64,000 nt of DNA from Pseudosulfitobacter pseudonitzschiae. Lineage in GTDB: Bacteria; Pseudomonadota; Alphaproteobacteria; Rhodobacterales; Rhodobacteraceae. Of this stretch, positions 8,201 to 17,322 are shown in pieces. Where the stretch lies: the NCBI RefSeq assembly GCF_002222635.1, contig NZ_CP022415.1, positions 2,418,001-2,482,000 of the forward strand, given 5' to 3'. The first letter of the stretch is position 1. Each line of letters starts with the position of its first letter. Under the pieces are notes generated by a model. That model saw nothing but the letters and a program-made list of their open reading frames with translations, ran no database searches and had not been told where the DNA came from. The position numbers and the translations under genes were made by a program.

Positions 8201-8953
8201 ATGACCAGCACCATCGCCCTGACAGGGCAACCGCGCCGCCCGTCCTATGCCGCCCCGATCTCTCGCGGTGTCAGCCTGCCAGCCACGCGCACTTACGAAA
8301 TCGCCGCCCTGCGTGCGGATGGCAGCCGTATGGTCAGCCAGACCAAGGCACCAGCCCTGCCACTGATCGAATCCGCATTTTCCGCCTTTGCCCGCGGCAC
8401 GGTACTGGAAGGGCGCAATGGTCCCGTCGCCATCGAAGACCTGCAACCCGGTGACTGGTTGCGCACCTCGAACGGTGATGCGGAACAGGTTGTGTGGATC
8501 GGGTCCACCAATTTTGTGCCTGCCGACACTGGGCGCCGCACGCCGTTGATCCGCATCATGGCTGACAGCTTTGGCCCTGCGCGCCCCGAAAGTTTCCTGA
8601 CAGTCGGTCCCGCCGCCCGCCTGCTGCAAACGCCGCACAATATGCGCGGAACGCTGGCGTCTGGCGCACAAATGCTGACACCGGCGCGGGATTTTGTGGA
8701 TGGTGTAAATGTAATCGAAGTGACGCCGCCCACATCGGTGCGGCTATTCCACATCTGCCTGACCCGCCATGCCGCGATCTATGCGGGCGGTATGCAGATG
8801 GAAACCTTTCATCCCGGAACCCAAGCCACCCGCGCCGTCAGCCCGGCCATGCGCGACATGTTCCTTGCGTTGTTCCCGCGCATTTCGCATGTGACAGATT
8901 TCGGCCCGCTGGCGCATCCGCGCGCGCCCGACCATGCCGAGAATGCGGCCTGA
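8201..8953 (+). CDS. Hint-domain protein of the Roseobacter type, lacking splicing residues
   Basis: A 250-residue protein whose residues about 65-200 match the Hint (hedgehog/intein) fold: AFARGTVLEGRNGPVAIEDL then QPGDWLRTSNGDAEQVVWIG, and a later block RTPLIRIMADSFGPARPESF. In active Hint domains the first residue is Cys or Ser and a TxxH motif assists; here the start is Ala-Arg-Gly and the TVGPAARLL segment has no His, so autoprocessing is unlikely. Function is unknown. I chose the ATG at 8201 (MTSTIALTG), which follows AAGGTTAATCGC; a GTG at 8174 would add nine residues. It ends 40 bp before the convergent lrp gene. Confidence 0.8.
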   Translation: MTSTIALTGQPRRPSYAAPISRGVSLPATRTYEIAALRADGSRMVSQTKAPALPLIESAFSAFARGTVLEGRNGPVAIEDLQPGDWLRTSNGDAEQVVWIGSTNFVPADTGRRTPLIRIMADSFGPARPESFLTVGPAARLLQTPHNMRGTLASGAQMLTPARDFVDGVNVIEVTPPTSVRLFHICLTRHAAIYAGGMQMETFHPGTQATRAVSPAMRDMFLALFPRISHVTDFGPLAHPRAPDHAENAA

Positions 8954-8964
8954 CAGAAATCCGG

Positions 8965-8983
8965 CCCGCGCAAACCGCGCGGG
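8965..8983. terminator. Bidirectional hairpin between the Hint gene and lrp
   Basis: CCCGCGC and GCGCGGG make a perfect 7 bp stem with a 5-base loop in the 40 bp convergent gap. No T tract accompanies it in either direction. Confidence 0.45.
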
Positions 8984-8992
8984 TCGCAGCCA

Positions 8993-9493
8993 TCAGGCGG
9001 TTCTGCTCAACCGGTCTTCCAGAACATCAAAGGGCACGCCGGCCTCATCCTTGGCCTGACGGATCACCAGCGACGTCTTGACGCTGGCCACATTGGGCGT
9101 TGTCAGCAACTGGCCGGTCAGAAAGCTCTGGAACCCCGACAGATCGGGGGCCACACATTTCAGGATAAAATCCACTTCGCCGTTCAGCATGTGGCACTCG
9201 CGCACCAAAGGCCACGCACGACACCGGTCTTCAAAGGCGCTCAGGTCGCTTTCGGCCTGACTGGCCAGACCGACCATCGCAAACACCTGCACCTCAAAGC
9301 CCAGAACATGTGCATCTACATCCGCGTGAAACCCACGGATGTACCCGGCCTCTTCCAGTGTGCGCACACGACGCAGACAAGGCGGTGCGGAAATGCCCAC
9401 CCGCTTTGCCAACTCGACGTTGGTCATGCGTCCATCTGCCTGCAGTTCTGCGAGAATCTTGCGATCAATTGGATCAAGCCGCGTATTCGCCAT
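8993..9493 (-). CDS. Lrp/AsnC family transcriptional regulator
   Basis: A 166-residue regulator with the N-terminal winged HTH (LDPIDRKILAELQADGRMTN, residues 6-25, then VELAKRVGISAPPCLRRVRTL) and a C-terminal RAM effector-binding domain containing the conserved GEVDFILK strand. Such proteins sense amino acids and form octamers. It is divergent from trxB with 253 bp between the starts. The lrp-trxB neighbourhood is conserved in alphaproteobacteria, suggesting but not proving that it regulates trxB. Confidence 0.94.
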   Translation of the reverse strand: MANTRLDPIDRKILAELQADGRMTNVELAKRVGISAPPCLRRVRTLEEAGYIRGFHADVDAHVLGFEVQVFAMVGLASQAESDLSAFEDRCRAWPLVRECHMLNGEVDFILKCVAPDLSGFQSFLTGQLLTTPNVASVKTSLVIRQAKDEAGVPFDVLEDRLSRTA

Positions 9494-9746
9494 TTTGCCC
9501 CCGGATTTTGCGGTTGTTATAACACCGACCGCGTTGTGCGCAATATTGTTTCACTCAGCCGCAAGAATCTTGCAGCCACGTGGATAAAAAGTGCCTGTTA
9601 GCGCTGCATATCGGTCATGCAATTGCGGGGTTCAATCACAAAGCGCAGATGACTATATCCAAGAAGCCAAAAAAGACGTAGCACCACGTTCCACACCGCG
9701 CCGGCATCAACACCGGACGCCGACAGACCGACCTAAGGGGATCATC

Positions 9747-10754
9747 ATGGGCGAGACACGCAAAACCAAGGTTCTGATCATCGGATCGGGCCCTGCGGGC
9801 TATACCGCAGGCATCTATGCCAGCCGCGCCATGCTGGAGCCGATCCTTGTTCAGGGGATCGAACCGGGCGGTCAATTGACCACCACAACCGAGGTCGAAA
9901 ACTGGCCCGGCGACACCGAAGTGCAAGGCCCCGACCTGATGGTCCGTATGGAAGCACATGCTAAGGCGATGGGCTGCGAAGTCATCGGCGACATCATCTC
10001 GTCGGTCGACTTTTCGAAACGCCCGTTCGTGGCGCAATCCGACAGCGGCACGGTCTATATAGCGGATGCGATTATTCTTGCCACGGGTGCGCGCGCCAAA
10101 TGGCTGGGCATGGCATCGGAAGAGAAATTCAAAGGTTTCGGTGTTTCGGCCTGCGCCACCTGCGACGGCTTCTTTTACCGCGGGCAGGAAATCGTGGTGA
10201 TCGGTGGTGGTAACACCGCCGTGGAAGAGGCGCTGTTCCTGACCAACTTCGCCTCCAAGGTCACGCTGATCCACCGCCGCGACGAATTGCGCGCAGAAAT
10301 GATCCTGCAAGACCGCCTGTTGAAAAACCCCAAGATCGAGACCCTGTGGTTCCACCAGTTGGAAGAGGTCTATGGCACCGACAGCCCGCTGGGCGTCGAG
10401 GGCGTAAAGGTCAAGAACGTGAACACAGGCGAAATCACCGACATCCCCGCCAAAGGCGTTTTTGTCGCGATCGGTCACGCTCCGTCGAACGAACTGGTCA
10501 AGGACGTGCTGGAAACCCACATGGGCGGCTATGTCGTGACCAAATCCGACAGCACCGAAACCTCTGTTCCGGGTGTTTTTGCTGCCGGTGACCTGACCGA
10601 CCACAAATACCGTCAGGCCGTCACCTCGGCGGGTATGGGCTGCATGGCCGCCCTCGAGGCCGAACGCTGGCTGGCAGAAAACACCGATACCGACGTGGAA
10701 AAAGACACCTCCCTGCCGCTGGGCTATGGCACGGAAGTCAAAGAACGCGCCTGA
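9747..10754 (+). CDS. trxB: Thioredoxin-disulfide reductase
   Basis: A 335-residue flavoenzyme that reduces thioredoxin with NADPH. FAD-binding IIGSGPAGYTAGIYASRA is near the N terminus, the redox-active CATC in SACATCDGFFYRG lies in the centre, followed by the NADPH-binding VIGGGNTAVEEA and the C-terminal FAAGDLTDHKYRQA. The ATG at 9747 follows AAGGGG at a good distance; longer in-frame starts would add a non-homologous leader. Its last 31 bases overlap the 3' end of the convergent GSCFA gene. Confidence 0.97.
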   Translation: MGETRKTKVLIIGSGPAGYTAGIYASRAMLEPILVQGIEPGGQLTTTTEVENWPGDTEVQGPDLMVRMEAHAKAMGCEVIGDIISSVDFSKRPFVAQSDSGTVYIADAIILATGARAKWLGMASEEKFKGFGVSACATCDGFFYRGQEIVVIGGGNTAVEEALFLTNFASKVTLIHRRDELRAEMILQDRLLKNPKIETLWFHQLEEVYGTDSPLGVEGVKVKNVNTGEITDIPAKGVFVAIGHAPSNELVKDVLETHMGGYVVTKSDSTETSVPGVFAAGDLTDHKYRQAVTSAGMGCMAALEAERWLAENTDTDVEKDTSLPLGYGTEVKERA

Positions 10755-12631
10755 TCGCGGGCTGTGCCCCCGGTCTCACCGAACATCTGATCCAATGCGC
10801 CACGGTAGAACGCGGCACTTGCGTGGATGTCCATTGTGGCCGGGTGCGCTGCGTATGCCTCGCGGATAAATCCGCTTTCGGTGCGCTGGGCCGGATCGTG
10901 CTGGATCAGGCGCAGGCGGTCGTCTTGTTCGGGCATCATCGACAATGTCGCACGCAGCGCCGCCGCCTGATGATGGCGGTAGCTGCCGCTGTCGACAAAA
11001 GCATCGCCCAGACGCACCCGTGCGGCATGTTCCGGCAGATCGGGCGAGGCCACCCAGAACGCTCGCTTGAACATCGGATCCATTAATATCTGCAATGCCC
11101 AGGCCACTTTGGGCTGCAACGCGCCGCGATAAAAATCCTCAAGCGTAGCATCATCGCGGGCCACCAGCGGCAGTTGCGGCATTGCCTTATTGCCACCACG
11201 CAGGCCCGGCTGGCCCGTAGCCAGATCACCATGGGCGCGCAACACCTGATCACCGATGAAATTGCACCCCACCAGACACAAGGTCACCCGCCCACGGTGC
11301 ATGGACAGGTCGATATCCTGCATCCGGTTGCGATATTCGGGGCGGAACACGATTTGTTCATAGGTGCTGCGTCGCCGCAAACGCGGCCAGCGCCCGCCGC
11401 CCTGAATGGCCGTGGTCCAGTTGATCGGCACAAACCAATGCCCCGCCGGGTCCAGATCGGGGGCTGCGGCCATCACCGCATCCTTAAAGCTGCCCAGATG
11501 GCTGTTTCCGGCAAAAAGGATGGGATCTTGCAGCGTCGCCCCCATGTTCAGACGCGGCGCAGCTGGCGCTGACCGAGGCGGAACGTCGGGCGCAAAACCT
11601 TCTAGCAGCGCCTTTTTACGGTTGTCGCCAGCCAATGCGTTGTCGGCATGGGTCAAGTGCTTGTCGCCAGCGTCCCCCGCCCCGTGATGGTGAAAGAACA
11701 CGCCCATTACGGCCCGCACGCCCTCTTGGGTGACAGTGCGCAGGTTAGCATCATAGTAGCGCGAGCGGGCAGCGGGGTTGGTTATGATCTCATAGGATGG
11801 AAAGTAGTCGACAAAATCGTGCCGCGCGGCACATTCGCCCGCCACGGCGCGCAGCACCGATTTGGAATAGACCGTCGCGGGCAGCACGTGCCCGTCGGTC
11901 GCGGTTGCGCTCGGCGGCACCGGCGAAACCGTCAGCAAAACGCGAAACGCCCGCCCACCACGGATGTCGCGGATAAGGCCAAAGCTGTCTTCCAGCGCTG
12001 CCATCGTGTCGGCAAAGCCGAAATTGCGAAGGGCAAATGTTTGGGAATCAAACGCACCTCCCACGGCACCGGGCGGGGCGGGATAGACCGTGCCGAGTTG
12101 CCGGTGCTCCCAAGCCTCGGTCAGACCCAGCGTAAAGACAAACAGGTCAAGCCCCTCGATCATCTCGCGCACTGCTGCCAGATGCTGTGTCCGCGCCTCC
12201 AGCGTCTCGGCCGCCGTGTCAAATCCCTGTGCGGGAACGCGCGGGCGCAGGGCATCGATCACGCGGCCGCCACGCTTCCAGATGATCCCTTTGGACGGTT
12301 TGCCCCCTAGCACTTCGCGCAACAACTGCGCCAGTTGTGGTGCGGTGTAGATGTTGCCGTAGCGGGCCGAGAACTGGCCATACCCGCCCTGCTCGGCCTC
12401 TTGTGGTGTCAGGCCGTCGGGCGCTGGTTCAGCGTCGATCACATTAAACCCGTTTTGCACCAGAAACCCCGCCAAATTGCGGGCAAAGCAACTGCCCGCC
12501 GTGGCCACGCGCATATCACGCCGGATCGGCCATTTGGGCGTGTGAATATCGTAGAGTGCATCCGGATCACCGGCTTCGACGCCGGTTTTCCAGAAGCCAC
12601 GCGGCGCAGTCTTGTCATAGGGATTGGTCAT
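10724..12631 (-). CDS. GSCFA family protein with a second SGNH-like module
   Basis: A 635-residue protein with no signal peptide. The GSCFA motif is at residues 46-50 (ATAGSCFARNLAGF), and the N-terminal domain extends to about residue 320, with LDLFVFTLGLTEAW and LLTVSPVPPSATA typical of this SGNH-related family. A second segment, ILFAGNSHLGSF at 371-382, looks like another SGNH-hydrolase block I, so the protein may have two modules. Family members occur in capsule and glycan contexts; the substrate is unknown. Its 3' end overlaps trxB by 31 bp, and it is divergent from the cyclase gene. Confidence 0.85.
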   Translation of the reverse strand: MTNPYDKTAPRGFWKTGVEAGDPDALYDIHTPKWPIRRDMRVATAGSCFARNLAGFLVQNGFNVIDAEPAPDGLTPQEAEQGGYGQFSARYGNIYTAPQLAQLLREVLGGKPSKGIIWKRGGRVIDALRPRVPAQGFDTAAETLEARTQHLAAVREMIEGLDLFVFTLGLTEAWEHRQLGTVYPAPPGAVGGAFDSQTFALRNFGFADTMAALEDSFGLIRDIRGGRAFRVLLTVSPVPPSATATDGHVLPATVYSKSVLRAVAGECAARHDFVDYFPSYEIITNPAARSRYYDANLRTVTQEGVRAVMGVFFHHHGAGDAGDKHLTHADNALAGDNRKKALLEGFAPDVPPRSAPAAPRLNMGATLQDPILFAGNSHLGSFKDAVMAAAPDLDPAGHWFVPINWTTAIQGGGRWPRLRRRSTYEQIVFRPEYRNRMQDIDLSMHRGRVTLCLVGCNFIGDQVLRAHGDLATGQPGLRGGNKAMPQLPLVARDDATLEDFYRGALQPKVAWALQILMDPMFKRAFWVASPDLPEHAARVRLGDAFVDSGSYRHHQAAALRATLSMMPEQDDRLRLIQHDPAQRTESGFIREAYAAHPATMDIHASAAFYRGALDQMFGETGGTARDQARSLTSVP

Positions 12632-12763
12632 CCGGGCTCCACCTGTCGCGTTGGTCCGCTTTTCGCACAGGCCCTGTCACCTGTCGAGCAGGCAACTGTG
12701 CCATAGGCCCGTTGACGCCGCCCGTGCCAGCAGGCCATTCTGCCCAAAATCAAGGAGCAGTGG

Positions 12764-14428
12764 ATGTCAGAACTCTGGCGCGGCAACTGGGCGACCCGCG
12801 CCCGCATTGTCAGTGGGCTGGCACTTATGTTCTATGCCTTGCTGCATTTCCTGAATATCGGGCTTGGCCTATTCTCGTCCGAGTGGCTGGAGAAGGGGCA
12901 GGATCTGCGCCAGATCGTGACCCGAAATGCGGTGGGCGAAGTTCTGCTCTATGCAGCCCTTGCAGTGCACGCGGGTTTTGCGATGGCGCGTCTGATCGAA
13001 CGCCGCAGCTTGCGGATGCCCCGCGCCGAAGCCGTGCAATACGCCTTTGGTTTTGCCATTCCCCTGCTGCTGCTGAGGCATATCACATACACGCGCGTCG
13101 CCCACGAGGTCTATGCAGTGGATGACCAGATGGGATACCTGATGTTTCTGATCTGGGGCACCGTATCGGCGCTGTCCCAGACCGTGCTGTTGCTGATTGT
13201 ATGGATTCATGGCTGCATCGGCTTGCATTTGTGGTTGCGCGGGCGGGCGTGGTGGCGGCGCAACACGCACCTGTTGACGGGGCTGGCCGTGTTCGTGCCT
13301 GCCTTTGCGCTGGCCGGTTTCGTGGCCGAAAGCCGTCGTTTGCACGACGCCGCCTTGGACGAAGACACGCGTCTGGATATGTTGGATGCCTATAATTTCC
13401 CCGGTCCGCGCGAATTCCAAGGCCTGATCCAGATCGACACCGCACTTTATTGGGGGTTTGTCGTGGTGCTCGGCCTTGCCCTGACATTCCACTTTGCATT
13501 ACGCCTGAACGCACGCCGCACCAGCGTGCGCATCACCTATGCCGACGGGCCCACGATCACCGCACCACGCGGCCAAACGTTGCTGGAAATGTCGCGCGGG
13601 GCGAACGTGCCGCACACATCCCTGTGCGGAGGCAAGGGCCGCTGCACCACATGCCGCGTGATGGTCGAGGCAGGCGCCGAACACCTGCCGCCCCCATCGG
13701 ACGCCGAAGCGCGCAGCCTGAACGCTGTGGGTGCCCCGCCCGGCGCACGGCTGGCCTGTCAAATCAGGCCAGAGCAGCCAATGACAGTACGCCGGGTTTT
13801 CGCCAGTGGCGCTATGACCGCGCGCGGAGCCGCCAGTCAGGGGCAGGAACGTCCGCTGGCCATCCTGTTTCTGGATATGCGCGGCTTCACCGCGCGCACG
13901 GCGGGGCAACTGCCCTATGACGTGGTGTTTTTGCTCAACCGGTTCTTTGATGCGGTGGTGCCTGCGGTGACTGCGGCGGGCGGCAAGATCGACAAATATC
14001 TGGGCGACGGCTTTCTGGCGCTGTTCGAGACACCTGATACGGCCTCGTCGGCACAGGCGGGCCTGACCGCGGCTGCCGGAATCGGGCGGGCGCTGGATGC
14101 GTTCAACGCAGGGCTGGAAACCGAAGGCGCGCCGCCTGTGGGCATCGGAATTGGCCTGCATCTGGGCAATGTCGTGCTGGGTGAAATCGGCGCCGCCGGA
14201 CACGCCCCGCGCACGCTGATTGGTGATGCGGTCAATGCCGCCAGCCGTCTTGAGGCGCAAACCAAACCCATGAAAGTCGAATTGCTGATCAGCACCGCTG
14301 TTCTAGATGCGGCAGGTCTTGCACGCCCCGAGGGCTTGGTGTCGCTGACGCTGCGCGGTGTTTCGACGGAAATCGACGCTTTGCCGGTGCCCAAAGCCGC
14401 TGATGCGCCCCAAATGCCACAGTTGTGA
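12764..14428 (+). CDS. Membrane-bound class III adenylate/guanylate cyclase with a 2Fe-2S ferredoxin domain
   Basis: A 554-residue protein in three parts. Residues 1-250 form about six membrane helices with many histidines in or beside them (H28, H69, H106, H149, H155, H243), suggesting a heme b bundle like SdhC. Residues 253-345 are a plant-type 2Fe-2S domain with C288, C294, C297 and C332. Residues 362-535 are a class III cyclase: metal ligands D371 and D415 (LDMRGF, GDGFLALF), K411 for the purine, and N491/R495. All catalytic residues are present, with Lys favouring ATP. A redox-controlled cAMP synthase is inferred. It is monocistronic; an ATG with AAGGAG upstream sets the start. Confidence 0.93.
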   Translation: MSELWRGNWATRARIVSGLALMFYALLHFLNIGLGLFSSEWLEKGQDLRQIVTRNAVGEVLLYAALAVHAGFAMARLIERRSLRMPRAEAVQYAFGFAIPLLLLRHITYTRVAHEVYAVDDQMGYLMFLIWGTVSALSQTVLLLIVWIHGCIGLHLWLRGRAWWRRNTHLLTGLAVFVPAFALAGFVAESRRLHDAALDEDTRLDMLDAYNFPGPREFQGLIQIDTALYWGFVVVLGLALTFHFALRLNARRTSVRITYADGPTITAPRGQTLLEMSRGANVPHTSLCGGKGRCTTCRVMVEAGAEHLPPPSDAEARSLNAVGAPPGARLACQIRPEQPMTVRRVFASGAMTARGAASQGQERPLAILFLDMRGFTARTAGQLPYDVVFLLNRFFDAVVPAVTAAGGKIDKYLGDGFLALFETPDTASSAQAGLTAAAGIGRALDAFNAGLETEGAPPVGIGIGLHLGNVVLGEIGAAGHAPRTLIGDAVNAASRLEAQTKPMKVELLISTAVLDAAGLARPEGLVSLTLRGVSTEIDALPVPKAADAPQMPQL

Positions 14429-14656
14429 CGGTTCGGGTCGGTTACCGGCACAAACCCGCTAAACGACAGCCCGCGAAACAGCCTAAAATCGGGCAAAATG
14501 ACCCAAAATTGCCATGCGAATGGGGAATTTGTGCCGAAGTTGCGTCATATGGGGCGTAGTGCAAGCAGTGCATCTGGACGCCCTTCGCCCAGCCCGTTAT
14601 TGCGCGTCAAGAGTTGCCCGCTGGGTACCGCCACCCGTTGAACGAAAGTAATCTTC

Positions 14657-16375
14657 ATGTCGATGCCAAATAACCTCGCCCCTATTCCCGAACTTTTTGT
14701 TTCTTACGATTCAGCCCAAAAGCTCAAACTCGAAGCGGCCGATCTGATCAGCCACGACCTGACCCCACGCCAGATTTGCGATTTGGAACTGCTGATGAAC
14801 GGCGGGTTCAACCCGCTCAAAGGCTTTTTGTCCGAGGCAGATTACAACGGCGTTGTGGAAAACATGCGCCTTGCCGATGGCAGCCTGTGGCCAATGCCCA
14901 TCACGCTTGATGTCAGCGAAGGCTTTGCCGAAAAGCTGGAAATCGGACAGGACATTGCCCTGCGCGATCAGGAAGGCGTGATCCTGGCAACCATGACTGT
15001 CACCGACCGCTGGGAGCCGAACAAGGCGAACGAGGCGAAAAAAGTCTTTGGCGCCGACGACGACAAACATCCGGCAGTGAACTACCTGCACAATCAGGCG
15101 GGCAAGATCTATCTGGGCGGTCCGATCACCGGCATACAGCAGCCCGTTCACTACGATTTCCGCGCCCGCCGCGACACGCCCAACGAATTGCGCAGCTATT
15201 TCCGCAAGATGGGCTGGCGCAAAGTGGTGGCGTTCCAAACCCGCAACCCGCTGCACCGCGCCCATCAGGAACTGACGTTCCGCGCCGCGCGCGAAGCACA
15301 AGCCAACCTGCTGATCCACCCCGTCGTCGGGTTGACCAAACCGGGTGACGTCGATCACTTTACCCGCGTGCGCTGCTACGAGGCTGTGCTGGACAAATAT
15401 CCATCGGCCACCACCTCAATGTCGTTACTGAACCTTGCCATGCGTATGGCAGGCCCGCGCGAGGCCGTGTGGCACGGTCTGATCCGCAAAAACCACGGCT
15501 GCACCCACTTTATCGTCGGTCGCGACCACGCGGGCCCCGGTACAAATTCCAAGGGTGAAGATTTCTATGGCCCCTACGACGCTCAGGACTTGTTCCGCGA
15601 GCATCAAGAGGAAATGGGCATCGAAATGGTCGATTTCAAACACATGGTCTGGGTGCAGGAACGCGCCCAATACGAGGCCATCGACGAGATCGAAGACAAG
15701 GATAACATCACCATCCTGAACATCTCGGGCACCGAACTGCGCCGTCGTCTGGCCGAAGGTCTGGAAATCCCCGAGTGGTTCTCCTTCCCCGAAGTGGTCA
15801 AGGAATTGCGCCGCACCAAGCCCCCGCGCTCCAAGCAGGGGTTTACCGTGTTCTTCACCGGCTTCTCCGGTTCGGGCAAATCCACCATCGCCAACGCCCT
15901 GATGGTTAAGCTGATGGAAATGGGTGGCCGTCCCGTAACATTGCTGGACGGCGATCTGGTACGCAAGAACCTCAGCTCCGAACTGGGCTTTTCGAAAGAG
16001 CACCGCGACCTGAACATCCGTCGCATCGGCTATGTGGCGTCGGAAATCACCAAGAACGGCGGCATCGCCATTTGTGCGCCCATCGCGCCCTATGCCACAA
16101 CCCGTCGTGCCGTGCGCGAAGACATCGAATCTTTTGGTGCTTTTGTCGAAGTGCACGTCGCTACCTCGATCGAAGAATGCGAACGCCGCGACCGCAAGGG
16201 TCTGTATAAACTGGCACGCGAAGGCAAGATCAAGGAATTCACCGGCATTTCCGACCCCTATGATGTTCCGGAAGACCCGGAAATCCGCCTGCAAACCGAG
16301 AATATCGAGGTGGACAACTGTGCCCATCAGGTTCTGCTGAAACTGGAAAGCATGGGTCTGATCGCTGCCGAATAA
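14657..16375 (+). CDS. sat-cysC: Bifunctional sulfate adenylyltransferase / adenylylsulfate kinase
   Basis: A 572-residue fusion that converts sulfate to APS and then PAPS. The N-terminal ATP sulfurylase (about 1-385) holds QTRNPLHRAHQELTFRAA and GRDHAGPG; the C-terminal APS kinase (about 390-572) has the P-loop GFSGSGKST and the LDGDLVRKNL block. This single-chain form is usual in Rhodobacteraceae, replacing the CysDN system. It stands alone, preceded by 228 bp without a gene and followed by a perfect terminator. Which start among MSMPNN and MPNN is used is uncertain by two codons. Confidence 0.97.
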   Translation: MSMPNNLAPIPELFVSYDSAQKLKLEAADLISHDLTPRQICDLELLMNGGFNPLKGFLSEADYNGVVENMRLADGSLWPMPITLDVSEGFAEKLEIGQDIALRDQEGVILATMTVTDRWEPNKANEAKKVFGADDDKHPAVNYLHNQAGKIYLGGPITGIQQPVHYDFRARRDTPNELRSYFRKMGWRKVVAFQTRNPLHRAHQELTFRAAREAQANLLIHPVVGLTKPGDVDHFTRVRCYEAVLDKYPSATTSMSLLNLAMRMAGPREAVWHGLIRKNHGCTHFIVGRDHAGPGTNSKGEDFYGPYDAQDLFREHQEEMGIEMVDFKHMVWVQERAQYEAIDEIEDKDNITILNISGTELRRRLAEGLEIPEWFSFPEVVKELRRTKPPRSKQGFTVFFTGFSGSGKSTIANALMVKLMEMGGRPVTLLDGDLVRKNLSSELGFSKEHRDLNIRRIGYVASEITKNGGIAICAPIAPYATTRRAVREDIESFGAFVEVHVATSIEECERRDRKGLYKLAREGKIKEFTGISDPYDVPEDPEIRLQTENIEVDNCAHQVLLKLESMGLIAAE

Positions 16376-16394
16376 GGCGCAGATGATCTGACGA

Positions 16395-16436
16395 AAACGA
16401 TAAGGCCCCGCTGTTCCCAGCGGGGCCTTATCGTTT
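16395..16436. terminator. Strong bidirectional terminator after sat-cysC
   Basis: A perfect 19 bp inverted repeat with a TTCC loop; the core is AAGGCCCCGCTG / CAGCGGGGCCTT. The outer A and T bases supply the short tracts on both strands. It ends sat-cysC at 16375 and probably also the leftward glycosyltransferase at 16477. Confidence 0.9.
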
Positions 16437-16476
16437 GCGCATCCCCGGTATGTGACCATGCGCCTGCCGGTCCGGA

Positions 16477-17322
16477 TCAGACCCCGTCGCGCAGCATTTC
16501 GGCAGCGCTGTGTTCATAGTCTGACCAGCCCACCGCCTGCACCTTGGCCCGCAGCAACGCAGGCCGCATCGCATCATAAAGTTCGGCGTCGGCCCGTGCG
16601 ATGGCCGCCAAAATCTCGTCTTTGCTGGTGCATATGATCATCGCGTCAGCGTTAAAATACTCGGTGACATCGGGCGCGCCCCAATAGATCGGCACCGTCT
16701 CGCACAGCAGGGCATCGACCAGCTTTTCGCTAAAATACCCTCCTGCCCGCACATTCTCGATCACCACGGAAAAGCGGAAGGGTGCCAGCCCTTCATGCTT
16801 GTGTTCAAATGGCGCATAGCCGCGCCCCATCAGTGCCACCCCCGTTGCCGCCTCGGCCACCGCGTGGCGCAGCTTGTGCCCTTCCAGATCGCGCCGGTTC
16901 GACGCAATCAGTGACACGTTGTCGGTTTTGCTCAGGTCCAAAGTATCCCATTCAGGCACCCAAGTCCGCGCAGCCGTCAAAAACCGCGCATTCGGTGCGC
17001 TGCGCAGCAGCTTGGGGTCATGCGTAAAAATCCGGTGATAGCGTCCGTGCGTCCAGCGCAGCAACCGCAGGTGGCGTTCGTGAAGGGTGCGCGGCTCGAC
17101 CACCATCACGCTGACTTTTGCGGTCACTCCAAAAGGGCGCAGATGCATTGATGTTTTGGGATAGACCAGCAAGTGATCCTCCGCCCCCAGATCGGCCAAT
17201 GTTCCGCTGCTCAGCCGCGCGGGGCGACCGACGGGCCAATGCAGCATATTCAACGGCAAATCGGCCACGCGCCTGCCAATCCCGTTGCCATAGGGCAAAA
17301 CTGCAATCGCGCGTTCAGTCAT
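16477..17322 (-). CDS. Family 10-like glycosyltransferase (alpha-1,3-fucosyltransferase fold)
   Basis: A 281-residue protein. The C-terminal segment FRFSVVIENVRAGGYFSEKL then VDALLCETVPIYWGAPDV is the GT10 donor-binding signature, in which the N, E, K and Y/W residues hold GDP-sugar. The N-terminal domain is shorter than in typical fucosyltransferases. The sugar donor and acceptor are unknown; no polysaccharide cluster surrounds it. It overlaps the upstream phzF-like gene by 8 bp and so shares its transcript. Confidence 0.85.
   Translation of the reverse strand: MTERAIAVLPYGNGIGRRVADLPLNMLHWPVGRPARLSSGTLADLGAEDHLLVYPKTSMHLRPFGVTAKVSVMVVEPRTLHERHLRLLRWTHGRYHRIFTHDPKLLRSAPNARFLTAARTWVPEWDTLDLSKTDNVSLIASNRRDLEGHKLRHAVAEAATGVALMGRGYAPFEHKHEGLAPFRFSVVIENVRAGGYFSEKLVDALLCETVPIYWGAPDVTEYFNADAMIICTSKDEILAAIARADAELYDAMRPALLRAKVQAVGWSDYEHSAAEMLRDGV

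Noticed and set aside
14429-14656. Possible riboswitch upstream of sat-cysC
   Set aside because: A GGGT...ACCC stem near 14620-14635 is short, and I could not match the region to any known riboswitch consensus.
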